Origin: Asaia bogorensis
GTDB lineage: Bacteria > Pseudomonadota > Alphaproteobacteria > Acetobacterales > Acetobacteraceae
NCBI GenBank assembly: GCA_945869965.1
Contig: CAMBRC010000005.1
Span: 1 to 64,000 of the forward strand
Length of the DNA: 64,000 bases
Reading direction: 5' to 3'
Shown: positions 7,780 to 16,793 of the stretch, piece by piece
Layout: each line of letters opens with the position of its first letter
Numbering within the stretch: position 1 is the stretch's first letter
Position numbers and translations under genes: made by a program
The notes under the pieces: model-generated
Told to the model about the DNA's origin: nothing
The model's input: only the letters and a program-made list of their open reading frames with translations
Database searches by the model: none

Positions 7780-8562
7780 TCAGCGCTTGAACACCAGCCC
7801 CTGGCCGGTTGGCAGCGGCATGACGCGGTAGTTGCGGGCCTGGAACCAGGGGTCTTCGGCGATCTTCTGGCCGCGATAGGCCATCGCCCATTCGTAGTCG
7901 TCCAGGACCAGGATGCCGCCGGGGACGATGCGGTCGAACAGCGCGTCCAGCGTGGCCAGTTCGGCGGTGGCCTGGTTGAGGTCGAGGTGCAGGTAGGCGA
8001 TGCGCTCGGGCGCCTGGTCGATGAAGCTGCCGGGGATTTCGCCCTGGACGATGCGCACCTGCGGATAGCCGGCGAACTTGGCGCGGACCGTATCGGCCAG
8101 GCTGGGGCCGTGGGCGGGCATGGAGTGGTGGGCCATGCCGGCTTCGTGCTCGAACAGGTCGTAGCCCCAGAACGTCTTGGGGAAGGCCGGGCCGCCGAGA
8201 TAGTCGACCACCGTCTTGATGCCGACGGCGCGATAGCAGCCGCATTCCACGAAGTCGCCGTCCAGGTGCACGGCGTGATAGGCGGCACAGGCGAGGATGT
8301 AGCGGCGCCAGATCACCGCCCGGTCAGATTCGGACTCGGCGTTGCTCTGCCAGGCCTGGAGAAAGGCGGTGTCCTCCAGCATCGAGTTGTTGCGGCCCCA
8401 GGCCAGGAAGCTGTCGGCGAAATGGACCCCGCCCGGGACGCGGGCGCAGATCTCGCTGGCGAGGCGGGCCACCTCGGCCTGGTCATGGTTGACCCAGACA
8501 CTCGGGTAGAAATAGCTCACCACCTGGGCGGGGTTGGCCGGGGACAGGACGGGAAGGGTCAT
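7780..8562 (-). CDS. TylF/MycF-type class I SAM-dependent methyltransferase
   Basis: A 260-aa protein related to the macrocin O-methyltransferase family, which also contains enzymes acting on glycans and natural products. The SAM-binding part is GDFVECGCYRAVGIKTVVDY (about residues 100-120) followed by KTFWGYDLFEHE. RIAYLHLDLNQATAELATLD and PGGILVLDDYEWAMAYRGQK supply the metal-binding aspartates typical of this family. No sugar-biosynthesis genes surround it. It is convergent with the crotonase gene at only 7 bp and is followed upstream by a small leucine-rich protein gene on the same strand. Acceptor substrate unknown. Confidence 0.8.
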   Translation of the reverse strand: MTLPVLSPANPAQVVSYFYPSVWVNHDQAEVARLASEICARVPGGVHFADSFLAWGRNNSMLEDTAFLQAWQSNAESESDRAVIWRRYILACAAYHAVHLDGDFVECGCYRAVGIKTVVDYLGGPAFPKTFWGYDLFEHEAGMAHHSMPAHGPSLADTVRAKFAGYPQVRIVQGEIPGSFIDQAPERIAYLHLDLNQATAELATLDALFDRIVPGGILVLDDYEWAMAYRGQKIAEDPWFQARNYRVMPLPTGQGLVFKR

Positions 8563-8609
8563 GATATCTCGCTATTTTGGCGATGAGCCTCCCAGCTTGG
8601 GCCGCCGGG

Positions 8610-9137
8610 TTAACAAGGCGTTGCATGACGGACGGCGTTGATATTTGTTTCTGTATCGGAATAACTTGGACAGCATCGTGCTACCCCGCAAGGGGGGGAT
8701 GCGACATCGGGGTCGCGGCGTGCGCGGCGGTGCGCGTGCCCGGCACGGGCGGGCGCATGCCGTGATGGTGCCGGGTGATGTGATGAGGGGGGCACATGCC
8801 ATTGCGGGCGTCGTCCGCGTGCTTGCCATGCGGGCGCGCGCGAGCACGGGGCGGGTTCGGCCAGTTTGCAGGCGGGGTGGCCGTGGCGCGCGGTGCGCGG
8901 GGCGGCGCGGGATTGGCGCGGCATCGGATTGCGGCGGGATTTGATTGGCGACGGGAGGAGGCTGCCGGTCTGCCAGGCCTGGAGGAGGAGTTCCAGGCGG
9001 GCGAAGATGCGCGCGAAGATGGCGGCGATCAGGGCGTGCAGGGACGCCGGCAACAAGGCGCGGTTCTCCCGCGGTGCCCACGCATTGCTGCGCAGGCTCC
9101 TGAGCTGGCCGCTCAGCGGGGATGGACGGTTTTCCAT
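8610..9137 (-). CDS. Small leucine-rich protein with low-complexity tail (family member 1)
   Basis: A 175-aa ORF beginning MENRPSPL. Residues about 33-58 (SLHALIAAIFARIFARLELL) form an amphipathic, alanine/leucine-rich segment; the rest is a proline, arginine and histidine-rich tail that may be disordered. No known domain is recognised. The gene resembles 32071-32526 in its MEN start, the LHxLxAA helix and the AGTTAGTTAG motif just before the ATG, which is why this frame is preferred over an overlapping frame on the same strand. The coding status of the tail is uncertain. Confidence 0.45.
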   Translation of the reverse strand: MENRPSPLSGQLRSLRSNAWAPRENRALLPASLHALIAAIFARIFARLELLLQAWQTGSLLPSPIKSRRNPMPRQSRAAPRTARHGHPACKLAEPAPCSRAPAWQARGRRPQWHVPPSSHHPAPSRHAPARAGHAHRRARRDPDVASPPCGVARCCPSYSDTETNINAVRHATPC

Positions 9138-9148
9138 TCGCGTGCATT

Positions 9149-9158
9149 CTAACTAACT
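9149..9158 (-). promoter_or_regulatory. AGTTAGTTAG leader motif, copy 1
   Basis: On the minus strand AGTTAGTTAG lies 11 nt before the ATG of 8610-9137. The identical 10-mer occurs 14 nt before the ATG of the related gene at 32071. No clear Shine-Dalgarno sequence is visible in either leader, so it may be part of a promoter, an operator half-site pair or a translation signal. Confidence 0.45.
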
Positions 9159-9223
9159 ATGAGATGGAGTGCAAGGAAAAATTACTGGGTGGTGGGGTTT
9201 TTTTAGGAGAGGGTAGGAAGTGA

Positions 9224-9258
9224 GAAGCGTGGATCTTTCGCTTCGCTCAAGATGACGG
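9224..9258. repeat. Short dispersed repeat ending GATGACGG, copy 1
   Basis: About 35 bp beginning GAAGCGTGG and ending GATGACGG. A related sequence in reverse orientation lies at 59245-59282, with about three quarters of positions matching by eye. Both copies sit close to an AT-rich palindrome of the family at 9310-9346, suggesting the two elements occur together. Confidence 0.5.
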
Positions 9259-9309
9259 TGGGGGGGTGTTGGCTAGAAAGAGCCCCCCTCCGAGGGATTC
9301 TTAGCGAGT

Positions 9310-9346
9310 GAATTTTTTTGCTTCTTTTTGTTCACAAAAAGAAGAT
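9310..9346. repeat. AT-rich palindromic repeat, single copy at ppa 3' end
   Basis: Core arms CTTCTTTTTGT and ACAAAAAGAAG (9321-9344) form an 11-bp perfect hairpin with a 2-nt loop, preceded on the plus strand by a T-run. It begins nine bases past the ppa stop in the direction of ppa transcription and could act as its transcript end. Twelve further cores of the same design are found in the window. This is the only one without a close inverted partner. Confidence 0.75.
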
Positions 9347-9352
9347 TCTTGC

Positions 9353-9877
9353 TTACTTCGCCCGCGCGATTGCCGCCAGGATCATGGCCCGTGCTTCCGC
9401 CGCATCGCCCCAGCCGATGACCTTGACCCATTTGCCGGGTTCCAGGTCTTTGTAGTGTTCGAAGAAGTGCTGGATCTGTTCGAGGGTGATCAGCGGCAGG
9501 TGATCGTAATTGGTGACGTTGAGGTAGCGCTTGGTCAGTTTCGGCGAGGGCACGGCGATGATTTTTTCGTCGCCGCCGGCTTCGTCGTTCATTTTCAGGA
9601 CACCGACGGGGCGGACGTTGATCACCGCGCCGGGGATGATCGGGCGGGTGTTGGCGACCAGGACGTCGATCGGGTCGCCGTCTTCGCTGAGGGTATGGGG
9701 GACGAAGCCGTAATTGCCGGGGTAGCGCATGGGGGTGTGCAGGAAGCGGTCGACGAAGAGGGTGCCGGCTTCCTTGTTCATCTCGTATTTGATCGGCTCG
9801 CCGCCGATCGGGACCTCGATGATGACGTTGACGTCGTCGGGCGGGTTGATGCCGATGGGGATGGCGTCGATGCGCAT
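9353..9877 (-). CDS. ppa: Inorganic pyrophosphatase, family I
   Basis: Soluble hexameric-type pyrophosphatase (174 aa) hydrolysing PPi to phosphate with Mg2+ and pulling biosynthetic reactions forward. Active-site segments are visible: [38 protein letters not shown] with the signature [10 protein letters not shown] (about residues 64-73), and [15 protein letters not shown]. Start ATG 9877 is preceded by GGAGAG; a longer open frame on this strand reaches far into pyrB antisense and is spurious. Length is normal. The stop is followed by an AT-rich palindrome. Confidence 0.95.
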   Translation of the reverse strand: MRIDAIPIGINPPDDVNVIIEVPIGGEPIKYEMNKEAGTLFVDRFLHTPMRYPGNYGFVPHTLSEDGDPIDVLVANTRPIIPGAVINVRPVGVLKMNDEAGGDEKIIAVPSPKLTKRYLNVTNYDHLPLITLEQIQHFFEHYKDLEPGKWVKVIGWGDAAEARAMILAAIARAK

Positions 9878-10033
9878 GGCGGCTCTCCGGTGGGTGCGGG
9901 GGCATAGCAAGCGGCATGTTGCGCTGCAACATGGGAATTGGCACCGATTGTATTGAAGCATGCGCATTGGCGCATGGCGCGGCGGCGGGCGCGCGGTTAA
10001 CGTGCGGCCCCGAACCGATTCGGGATTCTTCGC

Positions 10034-10975
10034 GTGATCACTTCTCCGCGCCACTTGTTGCAGATCGAGGGGATGCATCCACCCGAGATCGACACGATGC
10101 TCGACCTTGCCGAGAGTTATGTGCTGCTGAATCGGTCCGGCAAGACGCAGCGCGACCTGTTGCGCGGGCGGACGATGATCAATTTGTTTTTCGAGGACAG
10201 CACGCGGACGCGCACCAGTTTCGAGCTGGCGGGCAAGCGGCTGGGGGCGGATGTGATCAACATGTCGGTCTCGACCTCGAGCGTGAACAAGGGCGAGACG
10301 CTGCTGGATACGGCGGCGACGCTGAATGCGATGAACTGCGATTTGCTGGTGGTGCGGCATGGGCAGTCCGGGGCGCCGAATTTGCTGGCGCAGAAGGTGG
10401 ATGCGGCGGTGATCAATGCCGGGGATGGGACGCATGAGCACCCGACGCAGGCGTTGCTCGACGCCTTGACCATTCGGCGGCGGAAGGGGCGGCTGGAGGG
10501 GCTGGTGATCGCGATCTGCGGCGATGTGCTGCATAGCCGGGTGGCGCGGTCGAACATTCATCTGTTGACCGCCATGGGCAGCCGGGTGCGGGTGATCGGG
10601 CCGCCGACGCTGATCCCGTTCGATGCCGGGCGGCTGGGGGTGGAGGTCTTTCATGACATGAAAAAAGGGCTGGAAGGCGCTGATGTTGTGATGATGCTGC
10701 GGGTGCAGCGCGAGCGGATGAGTGGGGCGGGGGGCCTGGTGCCGAGCCCGCGGGAATATTTCAGGTTCTGGGGGTTGGACCGCGAAAAGCTCGCCTGGGC
10801 GAAGGACGACGCGATTGTCATGCATCCCGGACCGATGAATCGCGGGGTGGAGATTGACTCGGCGGTGGCGGATGATCCCGTGCGCAGCGTGATCAAGGAA
10901 CAGGTGGAGATGGGGGTGGCGGTGCGGATGGCGGTGCTGGACATCCTGGCGCGGGGTAACCGCCGCAATGATTAG
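10034..10975 (+). CDS. pyrB: Aspartate carbamoyltransferase catalytic subunit
   Basis: Transfers the carbamoyl group from carbamoyl phosphate to aspartate, the committed step of pyrimidine synthesis. The 313 aa contain the carbamoyl-phosphate site [19 protein letters not shown] (about residues 53-71), [17 protein letters not shown] (about 130-146) and [12 protein letters not shown] near residue 262. The start is GTG at 10034. Its last codons overlap the following dihydroorotase-like gene by 8 bp. In bacteria with this arrangement the two proteins form a dodecameric complex, and no pyrI is seen, as expected. Confidence 0.95.
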   Translation: MITSPRHLLQIEGMHPPEIDTMLDLAESYVLLNRSGKTQRDLLRGRTMINLFFEDSTRTRTSFELAGKRLGADVINMSVSTSSVNKGETLLDTAATLNAMNCDLLVVRHGQSGAPNLLAQKVDAAVINAGDGTHEHPTQALLDALTIRRRKGRLEGLVIAICGDVLHSRVARSNIHLLTAMGSRVRVIGPPTLIPFDAGRLGVEVFHDMKKGLEGADVVMMLRVQRERMSGAGGLVPSPREYFRFWGLDREKLAWAKDDAIVMHPGPMNRGVEIDSAVADDPVRSVIKEQVEMGVAVRMAVLDILARGNRRND

Positions 10976-12269
10976 GGACGCGGCCGTGGCCACGACGACT
11001 GATGTGCTGATTACCAACGCGCGGCTGATCGACCCCGCGAGCGGGCTCGACACGATGGGCGGGTTGCTGGTGCGCGACGGGCGGATTGTCGATGTTGGCC
11101 CGGCGCTGGGGCGGCCGGATGGGGTGGAAGTGGTGGATGCCGGGGGGGCGGTGCTGTGCCCCGGGCTGGTCGACATGCGGGCGGAGCTGGGCGAGCCGGG
11201 CGGCGAGTACCGGGAAACCATCGCGAGCGCGGCGCAGGCGGCGGCGGCCGGCGGGATCACCACGCTGGCAGCGTTGCCGAACAGCGAACTGGCGATCGAT
11301 GATCCCTCGCTGGTGCGGCTGTTGCGCGCGCGCGGCGAGGAGACCGGCAGCCTGACGATCCTGCCATACGCGGCGGTGACCAGGGGCTGTCTCGGCAAGG
11401 AACTGGCCGAATTGGGGCTGCTGCGCGAGGCCGGTGCCGTTGCTTTTACTGATGGGGCACGGGCGATTGCCTCGGCGCACATGATGCGGCTCGCCCTGGC
11501 CTATGCGGCACAATGGGGTGCCAGGGTGGTGCAGCACCCGGAGGAGCCGTCGCTTGCCGGGGCGGGGGTGGCGACGCAGGGGGAGTTAGCGACGCGGCTC
11601 GGGCTGCCGGCAATTCCGGCGGCGGCCGAGGCGATGATGGTTTGGCGCGACATTCGGCTGGCGCGGATGACCGGGGGGGCGGTGCATTTCGCCCATGTCT
11701 CGACGGCCGAGGCCTTGGCGCTGATCCGGGCGGCGAAGGCGGATGGGGTGGCGGTGACGTGTGATACGGCGCCGCCGTATTTTGATCTCAACGAGACGGC
11801 GATCGGCGATTTCCGGACATACGCGAAGCTGTCGCCGCCGTTGCGAGCGGAGGCGGACCGGATGGCGGTGGCGGCGGGGCTGGCGGACGGGACGATCGAT
11901 GCCGTGGCGTCGGACCATCAGCCGCGCGATGCCGATGACAAGCGGCTGCCGTTTGCGCAGGCGGCGGCGGGGGGGACGGGGCTGGCCACGCTGCTGGCGG
12001 TGACGCTGGTGCAGGTTCATGGCGGGGCGCTGCCGCTGATGCGGGCGCTGGAATTGCTGACCGTGGCCCCTGCCCGCTTGCTGGGTTGTGCGGCGGGGAC
12101 GCTGGCGAAAGGGGCGGCGGCGGATTTGTGCCTGTTCGATCTCGAGCGTGGCTGGCGGGTGGAGGCTGGCGCGCTGCCGGGCAAGGCTCAAAATACGCCG
12201 TTTGACGGGCGGGCGCTGGAGGGACGGGTGATCGGGACCTGGCATGGCGGGCGGAGGGTGTTTGGATGA
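10968..12269 (+). CDS. pyrC: Dihydroorotase-like protein, probably non-catalytic (PyrX type)
   Basis: A 433-aa amidohydrolase-superfamily protein with the overall dihydroorotase layout: [20 protein letters not shown] near residue 65, [27 protein letters not shown] and [17 protein letters not shown] near residue 310. The zinc-binding HxH normally found in PGxxDxHxHxREPG is replaced by RAE, and the metal-ligand histidine region reads [11 protein letters not shown]. It is therefore probably the structural partner that stabilises PyrB, as known for PyrX in Pseudomonas, and as often seen beside pyrB in Alphaproteobacteria. An active PyrC should be encoded elsewhere. The gene overlaps pyrB by 8 bp and plsY by 4 bp. 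Confidence 0.85.
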   Translation: MIRDAAVATTTDVLITNARLIDPASGLDTMGGLLVRDGRIVDVGPALGRPDGVEVVDAGGAVLCPGLVDMRAELGEPGGEYRETIASAAQAAAAGGITTLAALPNSELAIDDPSLVRLLRARGEETGSLTILPYAAVTRGCLGKELAELGLLREAGAVAFTDGARAIASAHMMRLALAYAAQWGARVVQHPEEPSLAGAGVATQGELATRLGLPAIPAAAEAMMVWRDIRLARMTGGAVHFAHVSTAEALALIRAAKADGVAVTCDTAPPYFDLNETAIGDFRTYAKLSPPLRAEADRMAVAAGLADGTIDAVASDHQPRDADDKRLPFAQAAAGGTGLATLLAVTLVQVHGGALPLMRALELLTVAPARLLGCAAGTLAKGAAADLCLFDLERGWRVEAGALPGKAQNTPFDGRALEGRVIGTWHGGRRVFG

Positions 12270-12865
12270 GCAGTTTCGTCCCGTTCCTGTTCGCGTTGCT
12301 GGCGGCGTATTTGCTGGGGTCGATCCCGTTCGGGTTGGTGCTGGCGCGGCTGGGCGGGGCTGGGGATATCCGCCAGATCGGTTCGGGCAGTATCGGTGCC
12401 ACCAACGTATTGCGCACCGGGCGTAAGGCGCTGGCGGCGGCGACGTTGTTGCTGGACGCGGGTAAGGGGGCGGCGGCGGTGGTGCTGGGGGCGAAGCTGG
12501 CCGGGCTGGAGGCCAGTTATATCGCCGGGGTGCTGGCAGTTGTCGGGCACATGTTCCCGGTCTGGCTGGGTTTTCGCGGCGGCAAGGGGGTGGCGACCGG
12601 GGTTGGGGTGCTGCTTGCGGTTAATCCGCTGTTGGCGCTGAGTTGCGGGGTGATCTGGCTCGGCCTGGCGTTCACGGTGCGGATTTCTTCGGCGGCTTCG
12701 CTGGCGGCCTCGGCGATGGCGCCGGTGATCGCGGCGGTGCTGCAGGTGCCGTTCATGCTGCTGGTCTGTACCACGGTGGTGGCCGGGCTGATCTGGCAGC
12801 GGCATCGGGAGAATATCATGCGGCTGGTGGCGGGGACGGAGCCGCGGATCGGCGGCAAGAAGTGA
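12266..12865 (+). CDS. plsY: Glycerol-3-phosphate acyltransferase PlsY
   Basis: Inner-membrane enzyme transferring the acyl group from acyl-phosphate to glycerol 3-phosphate, the first step of phospholipid synthesis. The 199 aa show the family's conserved loops: LLGSIPFGLVLARL near residue 16, GSGSIGATNVLRTGRK near residue 40 and GHMFPVWLGFRGGKGVATG near residue 95, separated by hydrophobic segments. It overlaps the upstream gene by ATGA and the downstream dprA by GTGA, so translational coupling along the pyrB-pyrC-plsY-dprA transcript is likely. Confidence 0.95.
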   Translation: MSSFVPFLFALLAAYLLGSIPFGLVLARLGGAGDIRQIGSGSIGATNVLRTGRKALAAATLLLDAGKGAAAVVLGAKLAGLEASYIAGVLAVVGHMFPVWLGFRGGKGVATGVGVLLAVNPLLALSCGVIWLGLAFTVRISSAASLAASAMAPVIAAVLQVPFMLLVCTTVVAGLIWQRHRENIMRLVAGTEPRIGGKK

Positions 12866-13983
12866 ACGACGCGGTCGACCGGCTGCGGCTGGCGCGGACC
12901 GAGGGGGTGGGGCCGGTGGCGTATCGCCGGTTGATGGCGCGGTTTGCCAGTGCGGCGGAGGCGTTGGAGGCGCTGCCGGGGCTGGCGCGGGCTGGCGGGC
13001 GGAGCAGCGCGCCGCGGATGCCGGCACCAGGGGAGATCCGGCGCGAGATCGATGAGGTGGCGGCGCTGGGGGGGCAGTTGTTGTTTCTCGGCGATGACGC
13101 CTATCCGCCATTGCTGGCGCGGCTGGACGATGCGCCGGCGGTGCTGGCGGTGTTGGGGGAGATCGCGTTGCTGTCGGCGCGGGCGGTGGCGGTGGTGGGC
13201 AGCCGCAATGCCTCGGCGAATGGGCAGCGGATTGCCGAGACGCTGGGCGCCGATCTGGCCGCTGCTGGGCTGGTGGTGGTGTCCGGGCTGGCGCGTGGGA
13301 TTGATGCGGCGGCGCATAAGGGGGCGTTGACGACCGGGGCGACGATCGCCTGCGTGGCTGGCGGGCCGGATGTTGTTTATCCGCCGCAGCATCGGGCGTT
13401 GCAGGCGCGCATTGCCGAGGGCGGCGCGGTGGTGGCCGAGCATGCGCCGGGGGTGCAGCCGCAGGCGCGGCATTTTCCGCGGCGCAACCGGGTGATCGCC
13501 GGGCTGGCGCTGGGGGTCGTGGTGGTTGAGGCGGCGCCGCGCTCCGGCAGCCTGATCACCGCGCGTCTTGGCGCGGAGGCTGGGCGAGAAGTGTTCGCGG
13601 TGCCGGGCTCGCCGCTCGATCCGCGGTCGCGCGGGGCCAACGGGCTGATCCGCGACGGGGCGCATTTGACCGAGACGGCGCAGGATGTGCTGTTCGCCCT
13701 GCCGGCCGATGGCAGCCGGTTGCGCGGGCGGCTGGGGCTGTCGGAGACGCAACAGGCGGCCCAGGCGGCGCCCGGCGGTGGCTTTGCCCTGGCACATGGC
13801 GAGCATGCGGCGGTGATCGATGCGGTGCTGGCACTGCTGGGTCCCGCACCGACGGCTGTTGACGATCTGATCCGGCGCTGCCAGTTCTCCGGTCCCGCGG
13901 TGCTGTCGGTCCTGCTGGACCTGGAGCTGGCGGGACGGATCGAGACGCTGCCGGGCAACCGGGTGGCGCGGCTGGACGGCTGA
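12862..13983 (+). CDS. dprA: DNA-processing protein DprA
   Basis: Protects incoming single-stranded DNA and loads RecA during natural transformation. The start is GTG 12862, overlapping the plsY stop; the 373 aa begin with a helix-hairpin-like region (RLARTEGVGPVAYRRLM), followed by the Rossmann-like domain with AVVGSRNASANGQRIAETLG (about 108-127), VVSGLARGIDAAAHKGAL, FPRRNRVIAGLALGVVVVEA and GSLITARLGAEAGREVFAVPG. The C-terminal winged-helix DprA_WH region (VDDLIRRCQFSGPAVLSVLL) is present. Together with comEC at the window start it suggests competence genes are retained. Confidence 0.95.
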   Translation: MNDAVDRLRLARTEGVGPVAYRRLMARFASAAEALEALPGLARAGGRSSAPRMPAPGEIRREIDEVAALGGQLLFLGDDAYPPLLARLDDAPAVLAVLGEIALLSARAVAVVGSRNASANGQRIAETLGADLAAAGLVVVSGLARGIDAAAHKGALTTGATIACVAGGPDVVYPPQHRALQARIAEGGAVVAEHAPGVQPQARHFPRRNRVIAGLALGVVVVEAAPRSGSLITARLGAEAGREVFAVPGSPLDPRSRGANGLIRDGAHLTETAQDVLFALPADGSRLRGRLGLSETQQAAQAAPGGGFALAHGEHAAVIDAVLALLGPAPTAVDDLIRRCQFSGPAVLSVLLDLELAGRIETLPGNRVARLDG

Positions 13984-14044
13984 CGGGATACCCTGTCGGA
14001 TACCAACAGTTACAGAGCGTTGTGCTCGCGGAATCGGACCCTGA

Positions 14045-16792
14045 ATGTCGGACGTCGTCGTCGTCGAATCGCCCGCCAAGGCCAAGACCATCAATAAATA
14101 TTTGGGCAGCGGGTTCACCGTGCTGGCCAGCTTCGGGCATGTGCGCGACCTGCCGCCTAGGGATGGCAGCGTGCGGCCGGACGAGGATTTCGCCATGGAT
14201 TGGGCTGCCGATGAGCGCGGCGCCCGTCAAATCTCCGCGATTGCCAAGGCGCTGAAGGGCGCCAAGACGCTGTATCTCGCCACCGATCCGGATCGGGAGG
14301 GCGAGGCGATCAGTTGGCATGTGCGCGCCATGCTGGAGGAGAAGAACCTGCTGAAGGGGATGCGCGTCGAGCGCGTGACCTTCAACGAGATCACCCGCAC
14401 CGCCGTGCTGCATGCCATGGCGCATCCGCGCGAACTCGATCAGCCGTTGATCGAGGCGTATATGGCGCGGCGGGCGCTCGATTATCTGGTGGGCTTCACA
14501 CTTTCACCGGTGCTGTGGCGCAAGCTGCCGGGCAGCCGTAGCGCCGGGCGAGTGCAATCGGTGGCGCTGCGGCTGATCTGCGAGCGCGAGGCCGAGATCG
14601 AGGCGTTCCGGGCGCGCGAGTACTGGACGGTCGAGGCCGGATTGGTGACACCGGGCGGGGCGCCGTTCAGCGCGCGGCTGACCCATTTGGACGGCAAGAA
14701 GCTCGACCAGTTCGACCTCAACACTGAGGCGCTGGCCAGTCGTGCCCGTGCCCAGGTCGAGGCCGGCAGCTTTGCCGTGTCGACCGTGGAGCGGCGGCGG
14801 GTTCGGCGCAATCCGCCGGCGCCGTTTACCACCTCGACCCTGCAACAGGATGCTTCGGGCCGGCTTGGGATGGGCGCGCAGCAGACGATGCGCACCGCCC
14901 AGGGGCTGTATGAGGGGGTGGACATCGATGGCGATACCACCGGCCTGATCACCTATATGCGCACCGACGGGGTGCAGATGGCGCGCGAGGCGATCGACGC
15001 CATCCGCGGCCATGTGCGCGACGGTTTCGGGGCCAACTACCTGCCGGCGGCGGCGCGCGAATACACCTCCAAGGCGAAAAACGCCCAGGAGGCGCACGAG
15101 GCGATCCGCCCGACCGATGTGTCGCGCACCCCGGACAGCGTCGCCCGCTACCTCAGCCACGACCAGCAGCGGCTGTACGAGCTGATCTGGAAGCGCGCGG
15201 TGGCCTCGCAGATGCAGTCGGCGGAATTCGACCAGGTGGCGGTCGAGATCGACGACACGACGAAGAAGGACGGCCCCCGCCTGCGCGCGAACGGCTCGAT
15301 CCTGGCGTTTGACGGCTACCTCAAGCTGTACCGCGAGGAAGTGACCGAGGAAGCATCGGGCAAGGATGACGACAACCGCATGCTGCCGCCAATGCGCGAG
15401 CGCGACCCGCTCAAGCGCGGCGAGGTTGTCGCCGAACAGCACTTCACCCAGCCACCGCCGCGGTTTTCCGAGGCCTCGCTGGTCAAGAAGATGGAAGAGC
15501 TGGGCATTGGCCGGCCCTCGACCTATGCCTCGATCCTGTCGGTGTTGCAGGACCGGCAATACGTCAAGCTGGACAAGCGCCGCTTCGTGCCGGAGGACCG
15601 CGGCCGGCTGGTCACCGCCTTCCTGACCAGCTTCTTCGAGCGCTACGTCGATCCCGGCTTCACCGCCGGGCTGGAAGAACAGCTCGACGACATCTCGGGC
15701 GGCCGGGCCGACTGGCGCGGCGTGATGCATGCGTTCTGGGCGCATTTCTCCAAGGCGATCGAGCAGACCCGCGACCTCAAGATCACCGACGTCATCAATG
15801 CGTTGGACGAGGAACTCGGCGCGCATTTCTTCCCACCCCGACCCGACGGGACCGACCCACGCGATTGCCCGTCCTGCAAGGCCGGCCGGCTGGGGCTCAA
15901 GCTCGGGCGGCATGGCAGTTTTATTGGTTGCTCCAACTATCCCGGCTGCCAGTACACGCGGCGCCTGGCGGTGGACGGCGGCGACGAGGCCGGCGACACG
16001 CTGAAAGAGGGCATGCGCGTCCTCGGCCACCATCCGGAAACCGGCGAAGAAATCAGCGTCCGGCGCGGCCCCTACGGCGTCTACGTGCAGCAGGGCGAGC
16101 AGGTTCCCGACAGCAAGACCAAGCCCCGCCGCACCTCGCTGCCGCGCGGGGTGGAAGGCGATACGGCTACGCTGGACCAGGCGATTGCCCTGCTCTCCCT
16201 GCCGCGCCTGGTGGGGCTGCATCCCGAGGCGCAGGAGCCGATCGAGGCCGGGATTGGCAGGTTCGGCCCCTTTGTGAAGATGGGTGGTATTTTCGCCTCG
16301 CTGGACAAGGATGACGACGTCCTGGTGGTTGGGCTGAACCGGGCGGTCGATTTGCTGGCCAAGAAGCTCGCCAGCGTGCGCACGCTGGGTGGGCATCCCA
16401 AGGACAAAGAACCCGTCCTGGTCCGCAAGGGCCGCTTCGGTCCCTACGCCCAGCACGGCAACACCGTGGCCAACCTGCCGCGCGACGTGACGATGGACGA
16501 CATGACGCTGGAAGCTGCGGTCGCGCTGCTGGCCGAGAAGGGCAAGGTGCTCAAAGCCAAAGGCGGCGCCAAGAAGCCAAAGGGTCGCGCGGCCAAGCCA
16601 GCCCCGGCCGAGGGCGCGATGGCAGCCAAAGCCCCTGCCGCCAAGAAGGCCGCGCCGAAGAAACCCGCCGCCAAGAAGCCTGCGTCGAAGGCGAAACGGC
16701 CCGCCGCGAAGAAAAAACCCGTCGCCGCGAAGGCGTCGCAAAAGCCTGCCGCCAAGGCGGTGAAAAAGCCCGCCGCCGAGGCCACGGGCTAA
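14045..16792 (+). CDS. topA: DNA topoisomerase I (type IA)
   Basis: Relaxes negatively supercoiled DNA. The 915 aa start with the Toprim domain (VVVESPAKAKTINKYLG; metal-binding ATDPDREGEAISWH near residue 80). The catalytic tyrosine lies in GLITYMRTDGVQMAREAID near residue 305. A C4 zinc ribbon (CPSCKAGRLGLKLG ... CSNYPGC) begins about residue 608, followed by three topo-C-type repeats with GRFGPFV or GRFGPYA. From about residue 835 the protein is a lysine/alanine tail of repeated KKPAAK units, a nucleic-acid-binding extension common in high-GC Alphaproteobacteria. RNase R begins one base after its stop. Confidence 0.97.
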   Translation: MSDVVVVESPAKAKTINKYLGSGFTVLASFGHVRDLPPRDGSVRPDEDFAMDWAADERGARQISAIAKALKGAKTLYLATDPDREGEAISWHVRAMLEEKNLLKGMRVERVTFNEITRTAVLHAMAHPRELDQPLIEAYMARRALDYLVGFTLSPVLWRKLPGSRSAGRVQSVALRLICEREAEIEAFRAREYWTVEAGLVTPGGAPFSARLTHLDGKKLDQFDLNTEALASRARAQVEAGSFAVSTVERRRVRRNPPAPFTTSTLQQDASGRLGMGAQQTMRTAQGLYEGVDIDGDTTGLITYMRTDGVQMAREAIDAIRGHVRDGFGANYLPAAAREYTSKAKNAQEAHEAIRPTDVSRTPDSVARYLSHDQQRLYELIWKRAVASQMQSAEFDQVAVEIDDTTKKDGPRLRANGSILAFDGYLKLYREEVTEEASGKDDDNRMLPPMRERDPLKRGEVVAEQHFTQPPPRFSEASLVKKMEELGIGRPSTYASILSVLQDRQYVKLDKRRFVPEDRGRLVTAFLTSFFERYVDPGFTAGLEEQLDDISGGRADWRGVMHAFWAHFSKAIEQTRDLKITDVINALDEELGAHFFPPRPDGTDPRDCPSCKAGRLGLKLGRHGSFIGCSNYPGCQYTRRLAVDGGDEAGDTLKEGMRVLGHHPETGEEISVRRGPYGVYVQQGEQVPDSKTKPRRTSLPRGVEGDTATLDQAIALLSLPRLVGLHPEAQEPIEAGIGRFGPFVKMGGIFASLDKDDDVLVVGLNRAVDLLAKKLASVRTLGGHPKDKEPVLVRKGRFGPYAQHGNTVANLPRDVTMDDMTLEAAVALLAEKGKVLKAKGGAKKPKGRAAKPAPAEGAMAAKAPAAKKAAPKKPAAKKPASKAKRPAAKKKPVAAKASQKPAAKAVKKPAAEATG

Positions 16793-16793
16793 G

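Noticed and set aside
6486-8288. 600-codon minus-strand open frame
   Set aside because: It is antisense to the selenoprotein candidate and the crotonase and overlaps the methyltransferase in another frame; composition is shadow-like.
9353-11482. Long minus-strand frame ending in pyrophosphatase
   Set aside because: The part before codon 536 is antisense to pyrB and the dihydroorotase-like gene. The pyrophosphatase starts at 9877 with its own ribosome-binding site.
16560-16792. KKPAAK repeats in topA as a possible frameshifted or foreign tail
   Set aside because: Lysine/alanine-rich C-terminal tails are common in topoisomerase I of high-GC bacteria, and the frame is continuous.
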